Below, piece after piece: positions 30,926 to 39,859 of a DNA stretch of 64,000 bases. The notes under the pieces were generated by a model. The model was not told where the DNA came from. It ran no database searches and saw only the letters and a list, made by a program, of their open reading frames with translations. The translations under genes and the position numbers were made by a program. Numbering within the stretch: the first letter of the stretch is position 1; every line of letters starts with the position of its first letter. The DNA lies in the NCBI GenBank assembly GCA_910587675.1, contig CAJUMU010000001.1:251770-315769 (forward strand), given 5' to 3'. The DNA comes from an uncultured Alistipes sp. (GTDB taxonomy: Bacteria; Bacteroidota; Bacteroidia; Bacteroidales; Rikenellaceae).

Positions 30926-31948
30926 CTACTCGGCAAGCAGATCGGCGGCCAGCGACACGGCGCGGCGGAAAGCGTGTTCCTGCCCCTCTTTGGTAACGAA
31001 CAGATGCACGCTCCCGCGCAAGAGCTCGCGATGCGCATCCACCTCGAGAGAGACCAATCTATCGACGAACTCCTCGCCCTGACTGCACAATATATCCCGC
31101 TCGGCGGCAACGAGCAGCGTGCGCGGCAACGCGGCCAGAGCCTCGTCGGAAGCGAGCGATACGGATATCATGGGATCGTCCTCGCGACCCGAGGCATACG
31201 CCCGATCGAACGCCTCCATCAATCGGCCGTCCAATGCGAATCCCGAACCATACGCCTCCCACGACGACGAATTATCCGCGCGGGCCGTCACGACGGGATA
31301 GAACAGCACAAGAGATTTTATCGGCGCGCCGCCCTCGGCCGCATTGCGCAACACCGCGGCTATCGCGAGATTGCCGCCCGAGCTGTCTCCGCCAACCGAT
31401 ACGAGCGCGGAATCGCCGCCGCGTTCGCCCGCAATGCGGCGAGCCGCCGCCAAAGCCTCCATGCAGTCGTCCAGTCCCAGAGGATAAGGGTGTTCGGGAG
31501 CCAATCGGTAATCCACCGCCAGAACCATAGCTTCGCCCGTCGCAGCCAGCGCGCCGCAGAAACGCGCGCAGCTTCGTATGCTGCCGAACGTCCAGCCCCC
31601 GCCGTGCAGATAGACCAGCAACGGCAGCGGCCGCCGCGCGGCGGCAGTCGGAACGTAAAGCCTCAACGTCGGCGTTATATACTCCGCCTCAACGCCCTTC
31701 GGCAACGGGGATTCGGTGTTGCGGGAAGCTCTCACCGCCCGCAACGGCTCGGTGTCGCCCTCGCATGCGCGCAACACCGCGTCGGCCTGCGCATCCTGCA
31801 ACCCCGCGGGCATGGCGGCCAGAAACTCGTCGGCTTCGCGACGGAATATAGCGGCATCGCGGTCAGACGACGAGCAAGACGCGAACAAGACCGAAAAGAG
31901 AAACAGAGATTCGAGATTACGAATTACGGGAGCGGGTAAACGGATCAT
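30926..31948 (-). CDS. Alpha/beta hydrolase of the HSL esterase family, putative lipoprotein
   Basis: The 340-residue protein has a signal region ending FASCSS (lipobox-like Cys near residue 25). The hormone-sensitive-lipase family pattern is complete: HGGGW oxyanion motif, nucleophile Ser in GGDSSGGN, an acid in AAERDILCSQGEEF, and a terminal His in GSVHLF. It should hydrolyse short acyl or aryl esters in the periplasm or at the cell surface. It is convergent with the sigma operon with one base between stop codons, so no separate terminator fits. Confidence 0.87.
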   Translation of the reverse strand: MIRLPAPVIRNLESLFLFSVLFASCSSSDRDAAIFRREADEFLAAMPAGLQDAQADAVLRACEGDTEPLRAVRASRNTESPLPKGVEAEYITPTLRLYVPTAAARRPLPLLVYLHGGGWTFGSIRSCARFCGALAATGEAMVLAVDYRLAPEHPYPLGLDDCMEALAAARRIAGERGGDSALVSVGGDSSGGNLAIAAVLRNAAEGGAPIKSLVLFYPVVTARADNSSSWEAYGSGFALDGRLMEAFDRAYASGREDDPMISVSLASDEALAALPRTLLVAAERDILCSQGEEFVDRLVSLEVDAHRELLRGSVHLFVTKEGQEHAFRRAVSLAADLLAE

Positions 31949-31989
31949 TTATTATATTTACTTGGGGAACTGTCTGTTTCGGAATTGCG

Positions 31990-32076
31990 GGTCGCGAGTC
32001 GTAGCCTGCGGAGAGAGCGATAGCGAGCCTCCGCGGGGCAGAGGCTACGGCTCGCGCGGCTCTAAAGAGCCGCAAT
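31990..32076. repeat. GC-rich dispersed hairpin repeat, family A copy 4 (diverged)
   Basis: The hairpin arms are GTAGCCTGCGGAG/CTCCGC..AGGCTAC and the end hairpin is GCGGCTC-TAAA-GAGCCGC. Both differ from copies 1-3 by paired changes that keep the stems. It lies between the rlmI stop and the esterase start. Confidence 0.8.
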
Positions 32077-32149
32077 TATATTACATATGTTCAGCCTCGG
32101 CAACTCGCGCTTCGCCCTCGACGGCCGCCGAGGATATGAAAATTCGCCT

Positions 32150-33355
32150 CTACTCCACATACAGAACGAGTCCTTTGAGATACTCGCCCTCGGGGTGGTA
32201 GATATTGATGGGATGGTCGGCGGGCTGGGTCAGCTGGTGCAGAATGCGCACCTTGCGTCCCGCGATGGCGGCCGCAGAGAATACGGTAGTGCGGAACAGC
32301 TCCTTGGTCACGGCCTGCGAGCACGAGAAAGTAAAGAGAATTCCTCCGCTCTTGATCTGCGACAACGCGCGGGCGTTTATCCGTTTGTAACCCTGCATGG
32401 CGTTCCCCAGCACTTTGTGATGCTTGGCGAAAGCGGGCGGGTCGAGAATTATCAAATCGTACTTGTCGCCTATGTGTTTCAGATACTCCACGGCATCGGC
32501 CGCGACGGCATCGTGACGCACGTCGTCGCCGAAGTTGAGGCGCATGTTCTCGTCGGCGAGCTGCACGGCGCGCTCCGAAGAGTCCACCGAGCATACCTCG
32601 ACGGCTCCGCCCGCCGCGGCATAGACCGAGAAACCGCCCGTGTAGCAGAACGTGTTGAGCACCGTGCGCCCCGCCGAATAACGCTTCACCAACTCGCGGT
32701 TATCGCGCTGGTCGAGGAAAAAGCCAGTCTTTTGCCCCTCCTCCCAGTTGACGGCGAATTTGTGGCCGTTTTCGCTCACCACATGCGACTTGCGGTCGGA
32801 ATGGCCCCGCAGATATCCGTCCACGGCGTTCAGCCCCGCCTTATAAGGCACCGTCTGCGAACTCTTGTCGTACACGGCCGAGAGACGCTCGCCGTAAATA
32901 TCGAGAAGCGCGTCGGCTATATCCCCGCGTGAACGGTACATGCCTACCGAATGACACTGCACCACGGCCGTCGAACCGTATATGTCGACCACCAGCCCGG
33001 GCAGCGAATCGCCCTCGCCGTGCACCAGACGGTAGCAGTCGGTCGACGGATTATCCGTCAGCGACAGCGTGCGCCGCACGTCGTAAGCCACGGCCAAGCG
33101 GTCGCGCCACCAAGCCCCGTCGATCTTCTCGCGTTCGAACGACAGCACGCGCACCGCGATAGAGCCTATCTGGTAATGTCCGCGGGCAATGAAATCGCCC
33201 GATTTGGTATACACGTCGACCACATCGCCCTCGGCTATCCCCTCGTCGCCGCACTCCACGCGCTCGATGGCGCCCGAGAAGATCCACGGGTGGCGACGCA
33301 GGAGCGACTCCTCCTTTCCCCGCCGAAGATATATTCGCGCCGTTTCCGTATTCAT
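32150..33355 (-). CDS. rlmI: RlmI-like 23S rRNA cytosine methyltransferase
   Basis: The 401-residue protein has an N-terminal PUA domain (about 1-80; RRHPWIFSGAIERV) and a class I SAM-dependent methyltransferase domain with NTFCYTGGFSVYAA (motif I), VCSVDSSERAV, and LIILDPPAFAKH (motif IV, DPPAF as in the RlmI/RlmKL family). A Cys in FTFSCSQAV near the end fits the m5C class. It is the last gene of a likely recQ-exonuclease-rlmI unit with gaps of a few to about 23 bases. Confidence 0.88.
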   Translation of the reverse strand: MNTETARIYLRRGKEESLLRRHPWIFSGAIERVECGDEGIAEGDVVDVYTKSGDFIARGHYQIGSIAVRVLSFEREKIDGAWWRDRLAVAYDVRRTLSLTDNPSTDCYRLVHGEGDSLPGLVVDIYGSTAVVQCHSVGMYRSRGDIADALLDIYGERLSAVYDKSSQTVPYKAGLNAVDGYLRGHSDRKSHVVSENGHKFAVNWEEGQKTGFFLDQRDNRELVKRYSAGRTVLNTFCYTGGFSVYAAAGGAVEVCSVDSSERAVQLADENMRLNFGDDVRHDAVAADAVEYLKHIGDKYDLIILDPPAFAKHHKVLGNAMQGYKRINARALSQIKSGGILFTFSCSQAVTKELFRTTVFSAAAIAGRKVRILHQLTQPADHPINIYHPEGEYLKGLVLYVE

Positions 33356-33359
33356 TCCG

Positions 33360-33965
33360 TCATATCTTTGTCCCGCCGCGCGCCTCGGTGGGCGTGGCGA
33401 GTAATTTTTCGTAAATGCTTATGCACACCCAAGCGTCAGTCGCGGCGTACATCTTTTGCTGCGGCGTGAGCACGTTGGCCTCCCAGTTGCTCAGCCGCTG
33501 CGCTTTCGACACCCGCCGTCCGAGCACTATGGCCGACATCTTGCGCAGGCTCTTCTCCTCAATGCCCCACTCCCCCGCCATCTGCTGCAAATCGGCGAAG
33601 CCGCGCTCCTTGAAGTGGCGCAGGGCGTGCAACGCCCGCAGATCGCCCGCCACGTCGGCGCCGATCTTGACGATGCGGGGATTGCTCAATATCTTGAGTA
33701 TCGAATTATGCAGTCGGGTGCGGCACAAACGTATCAGATAACAACGCTCGTGCGTGGAGAGCTGCAACAACGCCACCTTGTTCACCACTCCCGCCGTAAA
33801 CGACGGCCGCGTCTCGGTATCAAACCCGATGATGCTCTGCGACGACAGATCGCGGCACGCGGCGGCGACCTGCCGATCGTTCTCCACCACCACTATCCGC
33901 CCCTCGAAACGTGCCGAGGGCAGTGCCGCTGTATCTTCGTTGGATATGGTGCGTTCGAAAGCCAT
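33360..33965 (-). CDS. 3'-5' exonuclease, RNase D-like DEDDy domain
   Basis: The protein has 201 residues from the ATG at 33965 (the frame extends to a TTG at 33986). DEDDy motifs: IGFDTETRPSF (Asp, Glu), ADVAGDLRALHAL (Asp), and YAATDAWVCISIY (Tyr-x3-Asp). It also has NKVALLQLST and EEKSLRKMSAIVLGRRVSK, typical of RNase D/WRN-exonuclease-like single-domain proteins of Bacteroidetes. It probably trims RNA 3' ends or acts on DNA. Its position next to recQ echoes the exonuclease plus RecQ pairing of WRN, but that is only context. Confidence 0.88.
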   Translation of the reverse strand: MAFERTISNEDTAALPSARFEGRIVVVENDRQVAAACRDLSSQSIIGFDTETRPSFTAGVVNKVALLQLSTHERCYLIRLCRTRLHNSILKILSNPRIVKIGADVAGDLRALHALRHFKERGFADLQQMAGEWGIEEKSLRKMSAIVLGRRVSKAQRLSNWEANVLTPQQKMYAATDAWVCISIYEKLLATPTEARGGTKI

Positions 33966-33988
33966 GCTGAATATTTGGGAGTGCAAAG

Positions 33989-35911
33989 TTAACCAATAAA
34001 TATTAGTTTACCGCTCGGCTCGACGGAAATTTTACCCTCGGCCCTCATTCTGTCGACCGATTCGGCCACCGCGCTCGGATCGGCCTTCAGGCGGCGGCAC
34101 AACTCGCGCGCCGTAATCGGCTCGGCGCGTATGATCTCGGCCGCCGACTCCGCCAAATCGCGCGCGACGCTCTTGGCGCGACGCCGCTTGGCCAGACAGA
34201 TGTCGCACACACCGCAATCCTCGGCCTCGGCGTCGCCGAAGTAGCGTTGAAGCACCGCGCTGCGGCACTCGGTCTCGTTGGCAGTGTAGGCGAGCATGTT
34301 TTCGAACCGCTCGCGCATCAACCGCTTGCGGTGCAGATAGGTGTCGGGCGAGATGTAGAGATCCTTGGTCGGCAGACGCTCCTCGTCGAAAAAGAGCATG
34401 GGCGAGGAGTTCGACGGGATGTAGCGGATGATGCGCATCTGCCACATGCGTTTCAGCAACTCCTTCACCCGCTCGACCGTATAGCCGCTCGCCGCGGCGA
34501 TCTCGCGCTCGTCGATGGCGCGGAACTCGGTGAACACGCCGTTGTAGAGGCGCAGAACGGTGCGGATTATATGGTCGAGATCATTGCGGTCGACGCGGAT
34601 CTTGTAGAGATCGTCGCGGCTGACGCAAAAGATTATCCGCGCGGGATTCTCCATCTCGTCGGTGAGGGTCATGTATCCGTTCTGCGCGAGCAGATCCATC
34701 GCCGCCTTCACCTTGCCGATATAGAGATGTTCGCGCGAGCAGAAATCGTGGATGTTGAAGACGAACGACGCGTAGAGTCCGTCGCCGACGGCCACCTGCA
34801 CGTAATCGCACGCCTTTTCGTATATCGACTTTATATCCTCCAACGGCGGGAACTCGGCGTCGAACCGCTTCACGATCTTCGAATCGTCGTCCGAGGCCGC
34901 CAGCAGAACGGCATAGCTGCGGCGTCCGTCGCGACCCGCGCGGCCCGCCTCCTGATAGTAACTCTCCAGAGAGTCGCACATCGAATAGTGCACCACGAAC
35001 CGAACGTCGGCCTTGTCGATACCCATGCCGAAAGCGTTCGTGGCCACCATAATGCGCACCTTGCCCGAGGTCCACTCCTCCTGCCGCATGGCGCGCTCGG
35101 CGTGAGGCAGTCCCGCATGATAGTACGACACGGAGTGCCCTTGCCCGCGCAGCGACTCGGCCATCTGCTCGCATCCCTCGCGCGTTCGCATGTAGATTAT
35201 CCCCGACCCTTCGACACCTTCGACCACGCGCAGCAACTGTTCGCTCTTGTCATCCGTATGCCGCACGGCGTACGAGAGATTCGGGCGCGCGAAACTGCTG
35301 CGCAGGATGTTCGGCTCAGCAAATCCCAAACGCTCCATTATATCCTCCGCCACCAACGTCGTGGCCGAGGCGGTAAGGGCCAGCACGGGGGCGTCGGGAA
35401 TGAGTCGCCGTATCTCGGCGATCCGGAGATACGACGGGCGGAAATCGTAGCCCCACTGCGATATGCAGTGCGCCTCGTCCACCGCCAGCAACGAGACGTT
35501 CATGCGCTGCACGCGCAGGCGGAACGCCTCCGAAGCCAGACGCTCGGGGGCGACATATAGAAACTTCACGTCGCCGAAAGCGCAGTTATCCAACGCAATA
35601 TCCGTCTGACGGTATGAGAGTCCCGAATGCACGGCAACGGCCGAAACGCCCTGCCGCCGCAAGCGGTCGACCTGATCTTTCATGAGCGCGATGAGAGGCG
35701 TGACCACTATGCACAACCCCTCGCGGGCCAGCGTGGGCACTTGATAGGTGAGCGACTTGCCGCCTCCCGTGGGCATCAGGGCCAGCGTATCGCGTCCGTC
35801 GAGCACGGAGCGTATTATCGCCTCCTGCCCCGCGCGAAACTGCGTATAGCCCCAATGCTTTCGAAGCACCTCGGTCAAATCGGTATGTTTTCGGCCTGCA
35901 AATTCGTTCAT
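33989..35911 (-). CDS. recQ: RecQ-family ATP-dependent DNA helicase
   Basis: The 640-residue protein has Walker A MPTGGGKSLTYQ, the DEAH box AVDEAHCISQWGYDFRPSY, motif VI QEAGRAGRDG, and a zinc cluster (Cys in NETECRSAVLQRYF, CGVCDIC). After the zinc region there is only a short helical/winged segment (ARELCRRLKADPSAVAESV), and a canonical HRDC domain is not evident. It unwinds 3'-overhang substrates in recombination and fork repair. It is the first gene of the recQ-exonuclease-rlmI unit. Confidence 0.94.
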   Translation of the reverse strand: MNEFAGRKHTDLTEVLRKHWGYTQFRAGQEAIIRSVLDGRDTLALMPTGGGKSLTYQVPTLAREGLCIVVTPLIALMKDQVDRLRRQGVSAVAVHSGLSYRQTDIALDNCAFGDVKFLYVAPERLASEAFRLRVQRMNVSLLAVDEAHCISQWGYDFRPSYLRIAEIRRLIPDAPVLALTASATTLVAEDIMERLGFAEPNILRSSFARPNLSYAVRHTDDKSEQLLRVVEGVEGSGIIYMRTREGCEQMAESLRGQGHSVSYYHAGLPHAERAMRQEEWTSGKVRIMVATNAFGMGIDKADVRFVVHYSMCDSLESYYQEAGRAGRDGRRSYAVLLAASDDDSKIVKRFDAEFPPLEDIKSIYEKACDYVQVAVGDGLYASFVFNIHDFCSREHLYIGKVKAAMDLLAQNGYMTLTDEMENPARIIFCVSRDDLYKIRVDRNDLDHIIRTVLRLYNGVFTEFRAIDEREIAAASGYTVERVKELLKRMWQMRIIRYIPSNSSPMLFFDEERLPTKDLYISPDTYLHRKRLMRERFENMLAYTANETECRSAVLQRYFGDAEAEDCGVCDICLAKRRRAKSVARDLAESAAEIIRAEPITARELCRRLKADPSAVAESVDRMRAEGKISVEPSGKLIFIG

Positions 35912-35959
35912 ATTGCGACAAAATTAACAAAAAACGAAGTCAATCCGCAGATTTTTCGC

Positions 35960-35967
35960 TATATTTG
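35960..35967 (+). promoter_or_regulatory. -7 element ahead of the PqqD-like gene
   Basis: TATATTTG matches the Bacteroidetes -7 box 25 bases before the ATG at 35992. No good -33 box is visible. Confidence 0.4.
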
Positions 35968-35991
35968 CGTCGAATAAAGCATTCGACCCCG

Positions 35992-36264
35992 ATGAGAATC
36001 AAGCAGGGATACAAAGTGCGCGAAATGGCGGGCGAGAACGTCGTGGTGGCAAGAGGCTGCGGAACGGTCGACCTGACGAACATCATAACGTTCAACGACA
36101 GCGCATTGCTGTTGTGGAACGCTCTCGCGGACCGCGAATTCGAAGCCGAGGACGCGGCACGTATCTTGCTCGACAACTATTCGGTAGAGGCCCTAACGGC
36201 CGAACGCGACGCCCGCGCATGGGTAAACCGCATGATCGAATGCGATTTAGTGGAGAGCAAATGA
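35992..36264 (+). CDS. PqqD-like peptide-chaperone fold protein
   Basis: The 90-residue protein fits the PqqD family: GYKVREMAGENVVVARGCGTVD, read as two parts GYKVREMAGENVVVA and RGCGTVD, then NIITFNDSALLLWNAL, EDAARILLDNYSVE and WVNRMIECDLV. Classic PqqD proteins bind a precursor peptide for a radical-SAM enzyme. None is encoded nearby, so this is an orphan. Its stop codon overlaps the start of the Cys/His-rich protein gene (ATGA), and the TonB receptor follows. It may chaperone that Cys/His-rich peptide, but this is inference only. Confidence 0.78.
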   Translation: MRIKQGYKVREMAGENVVVARGCGTVDLTNIITFNDSALLLWNALADREFEAEDAARILLDNYSVEALTAERDARAWVNRMIECDLVESK

Positions 36265-36704
36265 TGAAAAAGGCATTCCGAATATTCGCTGCGTTTACGA
36301 TGCTCGCCGTCTATCTTGCGATGACGGTGAATGTCGCTTTTGCCGCGCTCATGTGCCGATGCCCCCATCATGCCGCCGTGCACCATGCGCATTGCACCCA
36401 CTGCGCGGACTCAGGCCACGCGGGTTGCGCATGCCCCATCGACGGATTCGCGTTCACCGACGCGTGCAATTGCAACCATGACCACTCGACCTCGGTCGAC
36501 CCCTATATCCAGCCGCGCACGTCGGACGACGACGATGCCGCACGCCACACGATTCAACCGATGACGGCCGCCCTGCTGCCGTCGAATATCCGAATAGCGC
36601 CGCCAATGGTGTCGCATCGTTCCTACGACGAACACGGCATACCGCTCATAGGCGACATACTCGCGCAAGGGCAGTCCCTGCGCGCCCCTCCCGCCGCGAT
36701 ATAA
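36261..36704 (+). CDS. Secreted Cys/His-rich protein, possible metal binder
   Basis: I do not recognise the family with confidence. The product has 147 residues with a signal peptide (about 1-29, ending VAFA). A dense metal-ligand zone follows at about 32-75: MCRCPHHAAVHHAHCTHC, HAGCACP, DACNCNHDHS. The C-terminal half is ordinary and Asp/Pro-rich. The zone has eight cysteines and nine histidines, as in periplasmic copper, zinc or nickel binders, and resembles short Cys/His proteins that precede TonB receptors in other Bacteroidetes. The TonB receptor and HMA protein downstream support metal handling. The start overlaps the PqqD-like gene. Confidence 0.7.
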   Translation: MMKKAFRIFAAFTMLAVYLAMTVNVAFAALMCRCPHHAAVHHAHCTHCADSGHAGCACPIDGFAFTDACNCNHDHSTSVDPYIQPRTSDDDDAARHTIQPMTAALLPSNIRIAPPMVSHRSYDEHGIPLIGDILAQGQSLRAPPAAI

Positions 36705-36790
36705 TTATCCTTAACGCAAAGGATCGGCATACCTTTTATAATAAAGGCAGCATCGTTTACGTCGTTAATTATATCTGCAACATATTCAAA

Positions 36791-39151
36791 ATGAAAATAA
36801 TCAAGACTTTACTGTTCGGTCTCGTGCCGTTCACCATATTCGACGCCGCGGCGCAGAACGTCAGCGGCACCGTGCGCTCGGCCGACGGAGAAGCGCTCAT
36901 AGGAGCCTCGGTATACTGGCTCGACACATCGGTAGGCACGGCCTGCGTCGCCGACGGAGAATTCACCATACACCGCGTCAAGGGCTACGACAAGTTAGTG
37001 GCCACATACATAGGTTACCAAAACGACACTGTGCAGGTAGCTGCGGGTGTCAACAGAGTCGATTTCACGCTCAAGAGCGACACCGAGCTCGAAACCGTGG
37101 TCGTGGAGAGCCAGCTCGGCAACTATGTCAAGCGCGACGGAATCCTGAAGGGAGAGACAATATCGTTCGCGGGCCTCTGCAAGATGGCCTGCTGCAACTT
37201 GGCCGAGAGTTTCGAGAACTCGGCGTCGGTGACCGTAGGATACAGCGACGCCATTTCGGGCGCGCGTCAGATCAAGATGCTCGGACTCACGGGCACCTAC
37301 ACCCAGATCCTCGACGAAAACCGCCCCGTGATGCGCGGACTCAGCGCACCCTATGCCCTCAACTACACCCCGGGCATGTGGCTCAACTCGATTCAGGTGT
37401 CGAAGGGCGTGTCGTCGGTGACGGCGGGCCACGAGGCCATCACGGGACAGATCAACATGGAGCACCGCAAGCCAACCGATGACGAGCGTCTGTTCCTCAA
37501 CCTCTATTTCGACAGCGAGTTGCGCCCCGAGATAAACCTCTCGACAGCGTTCCCCCTCACGGCCGACAAACGCCTCTCGACGGTCATCATGGCCCACGGC
37601 TCGATGGACACCAAGTCGTATGACGAGAACCACGACGGATTCCGCGACCTGCCCGAGAGCGACCAGATAAACATAGCCAACAAATGGCTGTGGCAGGCCA
37701 AGAACGGCGCGCAGGTGCGCTGGGGATGGAAATATGTGCGTGAAAACCGCTTGGGCGGCCAGATGGATTACCGCAAGTCGCTCTACGACCAGATGCTGGA
37801 GGAGCAGTCGATTTACGGCTCGCGCATAGCCAACCGCGGCGCAAACGCCTATTTCAAGGTCGGCATGCCCGTCGGTGCCTCGGTGTATGACGAGGAGGCC
37901 GAGGACGAACTGCGTTCGAACGTGGCCTTCGTCGCCGACTACAACTATTTCAAGGAGGACGCATACTTCGGCCTGAACGATTACGACGCCCACGACAACG
38001 CATGGTGGTTCAACCTCATGTACGCCCACTACTTCTCGCCCCGCTCGTCGATGGTCTTCGGAGCTTCGGCGCAGGTGACGGGCAGCCGAGAAAAGATGCT
38101 CAACCGCACGGTATCGCAAAAGGGCGAGGCGTCTTCGATGTGGTCGAGCCTCACGGACAACGACATGCGTTACGTCGAGCCGGGTGTGTATGCCGAATAC
38201 ACTTACGCCCTGAAAGATAAATTCTCGCTCGTGCTCGGTCTGCGCGGCGACTGGATGGGCGCGAAGAACCGCGCCGCAGCACCCGACGGAACCTCGACCG
38301 ACGGCGCCGTATATTACAAGCCCGACGAGCGTTTCGCAATCACGCCGCGTTCGCACCTCAAGTGGAATATAACCCCCTCGACCGTGCTGCGCGCCTCGGC
38401 GGGATTGGGCTATCGCCGCGCAAGCATCATAACCGACAACATCTGGATGCTCGCCACGGGTCGCGACATCTCGGCCGCAGGTCTGCACGACGACATAGAA
38501 ATGGCCCTCACCGTGGGCGGCAGCCTCACGCAATACATAAAGTTGGGCGGTTACGAGGATGCCACGCTGAGCTTCGACTATTTCCGCACGCAGCTCTTCA
38601 ATACCGTGCTGGCCGATCAGGAGCTGGCGGGCAGCGACATACTCATCTACAACGACGACGACCGCTCGTTCACCGACACCTATCAGGTCGATTTCCAGTG
38701 GACGCCGCTGCGCGGATTCGACATCTTCGCCACGTTCCGCTACACCAACAGTCTGGTGACGCTCCTGCGCGGCACCGAAAAGGTGGAGGTGGAGCGTCCG
38801 CTCACCAGCCGTTACAAAACGCTGCTCAACCTGCAATACGCCACGCCCTACCGTCGCTGGGTATTCGACGTGACAGCGCAGCTCAACGGTCCCATGCGTC
38901 GCCCGTCGCTGGACGGCGACCTCGCCCGCAAGGAGCTCTCGCCCGCATATCCGATGTTTTACGCTCAGGTAAGCCACAAGATCCGCAACACCGAGATCTA
39001 CATCGGCTGCGAGAACATTGGCAACTACATGCAGCACGATCCCATTCTCAACCCCGACAACCCCTTCTCGCCCGCATTCAACTCGTCGAGCGTATGGGGC
39101 CCCCTGATGGGACGAAAGTTCTACATAGGACTTCGAATGAACATATATTAA
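36791..39151 (+). CDS. TonB-dependent outer-membrane receptor, probably metal-related
   Basis: The 786-residue protein has a signal peptide (1-21), a carboxypeptidase-regulatory-like domain (about 23-100: VSGTVRSADGEALIGASVYW), a plug domain with an unusual Cys cluster (LCKMACCNLAESFENSAS), the plug motif ARQIKMLGLTGTYTQIL and GHEAITGQINM, then a beta-barrel ending in FYIGLRMNIY. This receptor subfamily is typically found beside HMA proteins and is thought to import a metal or metal complex. Here an HMA protein follows after 156 bases and a Cys/His-rich protein precedes. No SusD partner is present, so glycan uptake is unlikely. Confidence 0.9.
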   Translation: MKIIKTLLFGLVPFTIFDAAAQNVSGTVRSADGEALIGASVYWLDTSVGTACVADGEFTIHRVKGYDKLVATYIGYQNDTVQVAAGVNRVDFTLKSDTELETVVVESQLGNYVKRDGILKGETISFAGLCKMACCNLAESFENSASVTVGYSDAISGARQIKMLGLTGTYTQILDENRPVMRGLSAPYALNYTPGMWLNSIQVSKGVSSVTAGHEAITGQINMEHRKPTDDERLFLNLYFDSELRPEINLSTAFPLTADKRLSTVIMAHGSMDTKSYDENHDGFRDLPESDQINIANKWLWQAKNGAQVRWGWKYVRENRLGGQMDYRKSLYDQMLEEQSIYGSRIANRGANAYFKVGMPVGASVYDEEAEDELRSNVAFVADYNYFKEDAYFGLNDYDAHDNAWWFNLMYAHYFSPRSSMVFGASAQVTGSREKMLNRTVSQKGEASSMWSSLTDNDMRYVEPGVYAEYTYALKDKFSLVLGLRGDWMGAKNRAAAPDGTSTDGAVYYKPDERFAITPRSHLKWNITPSTVLRASAGLGYRRASIITDNIWMLATGRDISAAGLHDDIEMALTVGGSLTQYIKLGGYEDATLSFDYFRTQLFNTVLADQELAGSDILIYNDDDRSFTDTYQVDFQWTPLRGFDIFATFRYTNSLVTLLRGTEKVEVERPLTSRYKTLLNLQYATPYRRWVFDVTAQLNGPMRRPSLDGDLARKELSPAYPMFYAQVSHKIRNTEIYIGCENIGNYMQHDPILNPDNPFSPAFNSSSVWGPLMGRKFYIGLRMNIY

Positions 39152-39172
39152 TTAACCATATCGGAGGTCGAG

Positions 39173-39260
39173 CGCCGCAGACGACCTGCATGACGGCTTT
39201 CGCCGTTATTCAGATTCTACCCTCCCCTGAATCCCCTCCTTTGAGGGGACTTAGGTCGCT
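39173..39260. repeat. Intergenic hairpins between receptor and HMA genes
   Basis: A small dyad (AGGTCG/CGACCT) is followed by CTCCCCTGAATCCCCTCC and GAGGGGAC, which pair through CCCCT/AGGGG. It resembles degenerate intergenic repeats, but no second copy occurs in this window. Confidence 0.4.
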
Positions 39261-39307
39261 CCGCTCCGAAAAATAACATTTATTAACCGTTTAATCGAAT
39301 AAGCAAA

Positions 39308-39616
39308 ATGAAAAAGATCATCATGTTCTGCCTGCTGGCGGTTCTGGGCTTCGGCATATCGAACGCCTCGGCACAAAAGAAAAACGCAGCGTCGCTGAAG
39401 ACCACGGTATTCGTCACCGACATCGACTGCGAGCACTGCGCCAAGAAGATCAACAACTCCATCCCCTTCGAGAAGGGCGTGAAGGAGGTGAAGGTAGACG
39501 TTCCGACCAAAACCGTGACGGTGACTTACGACGCCGCCAAAACGAGCGACGCGACTCTGCTCAAAGCGTTCAAGAAGATCAAGGTCGCGGCCGAAGTAGC
39601 TCCCGCCAAGAAATAG
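39308..39616 (+). CDS. Periplasmic heavy-metal-associated (HMA) domain protein
   Basis: The 102-residue protein has a signal peptide (1-22, SNASAQ) and one HMA domain (about 31-98). The metal pair is Cys41 and Cys44 in TDIDCEHCAKKI; the strand-helix pattern and VPTKTVTVTYD complete the ferredoxin-like fold. MerP/CopZ-like proteins pass Cu+ or Hg2+ between partners. The CEHC motif differs from the usual MxCxxC start by an Asp, so metal preference is open. The location after the TonB receptor suggests it receives or buffers the imported metal. Confidence 0.9.
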   Translation: MKKIIMFCLLAVLGFGISNASAQKKNAASLKTTVFVTDIDCEHCAKKINNSIPFEKGVKEVKVDVPTKTVTVTYDAAKTSDATLLKAFKKIKVAAEVAPAKK

Positions 39617-39639
39617 ACGCTTGAAAAAGCATGTACCTG

Positions 39640-39672
39640 CCCCTCGACGACTTCGGCCGCCGAGGGGTTTTT
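39640..39672 (+). terminator. Rho-independent terminator of the HMA gene
   Basis: The stem CCCCTCG/CGAGGGG, with weaker inner pairs, is followed by TTTTTAT. It lies 24 bases after the stop codon. Confidence 0.88.
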
Positions 39673-39783
39673 ATCTGCGTGCCACGACCCGAAAACAGAA
39701 CCGACGGAGCGACCGAAATACGACGACTTGTTGTAAAAATGTTCACATTCGTTGAATTTATTTCTATTTGAACTTCGATTCAC

Positions 39784-39791
39784 TATCTTTG
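39784..39791 (+). promoter_or_regulatory. -7 element of the beta-barrel gene
   Basis: TATCTTTG is a full match 69 bases before the ATG at 39860. The -33 side is not clear. Confidence 0.5.
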
Positions 39792-39859
39792 TATATGGAA
39801 AAATGCGCGGCGCAATCGGCGCGCACGGAAAAATAACTATTTTCTAAAAAAACGGAAAG

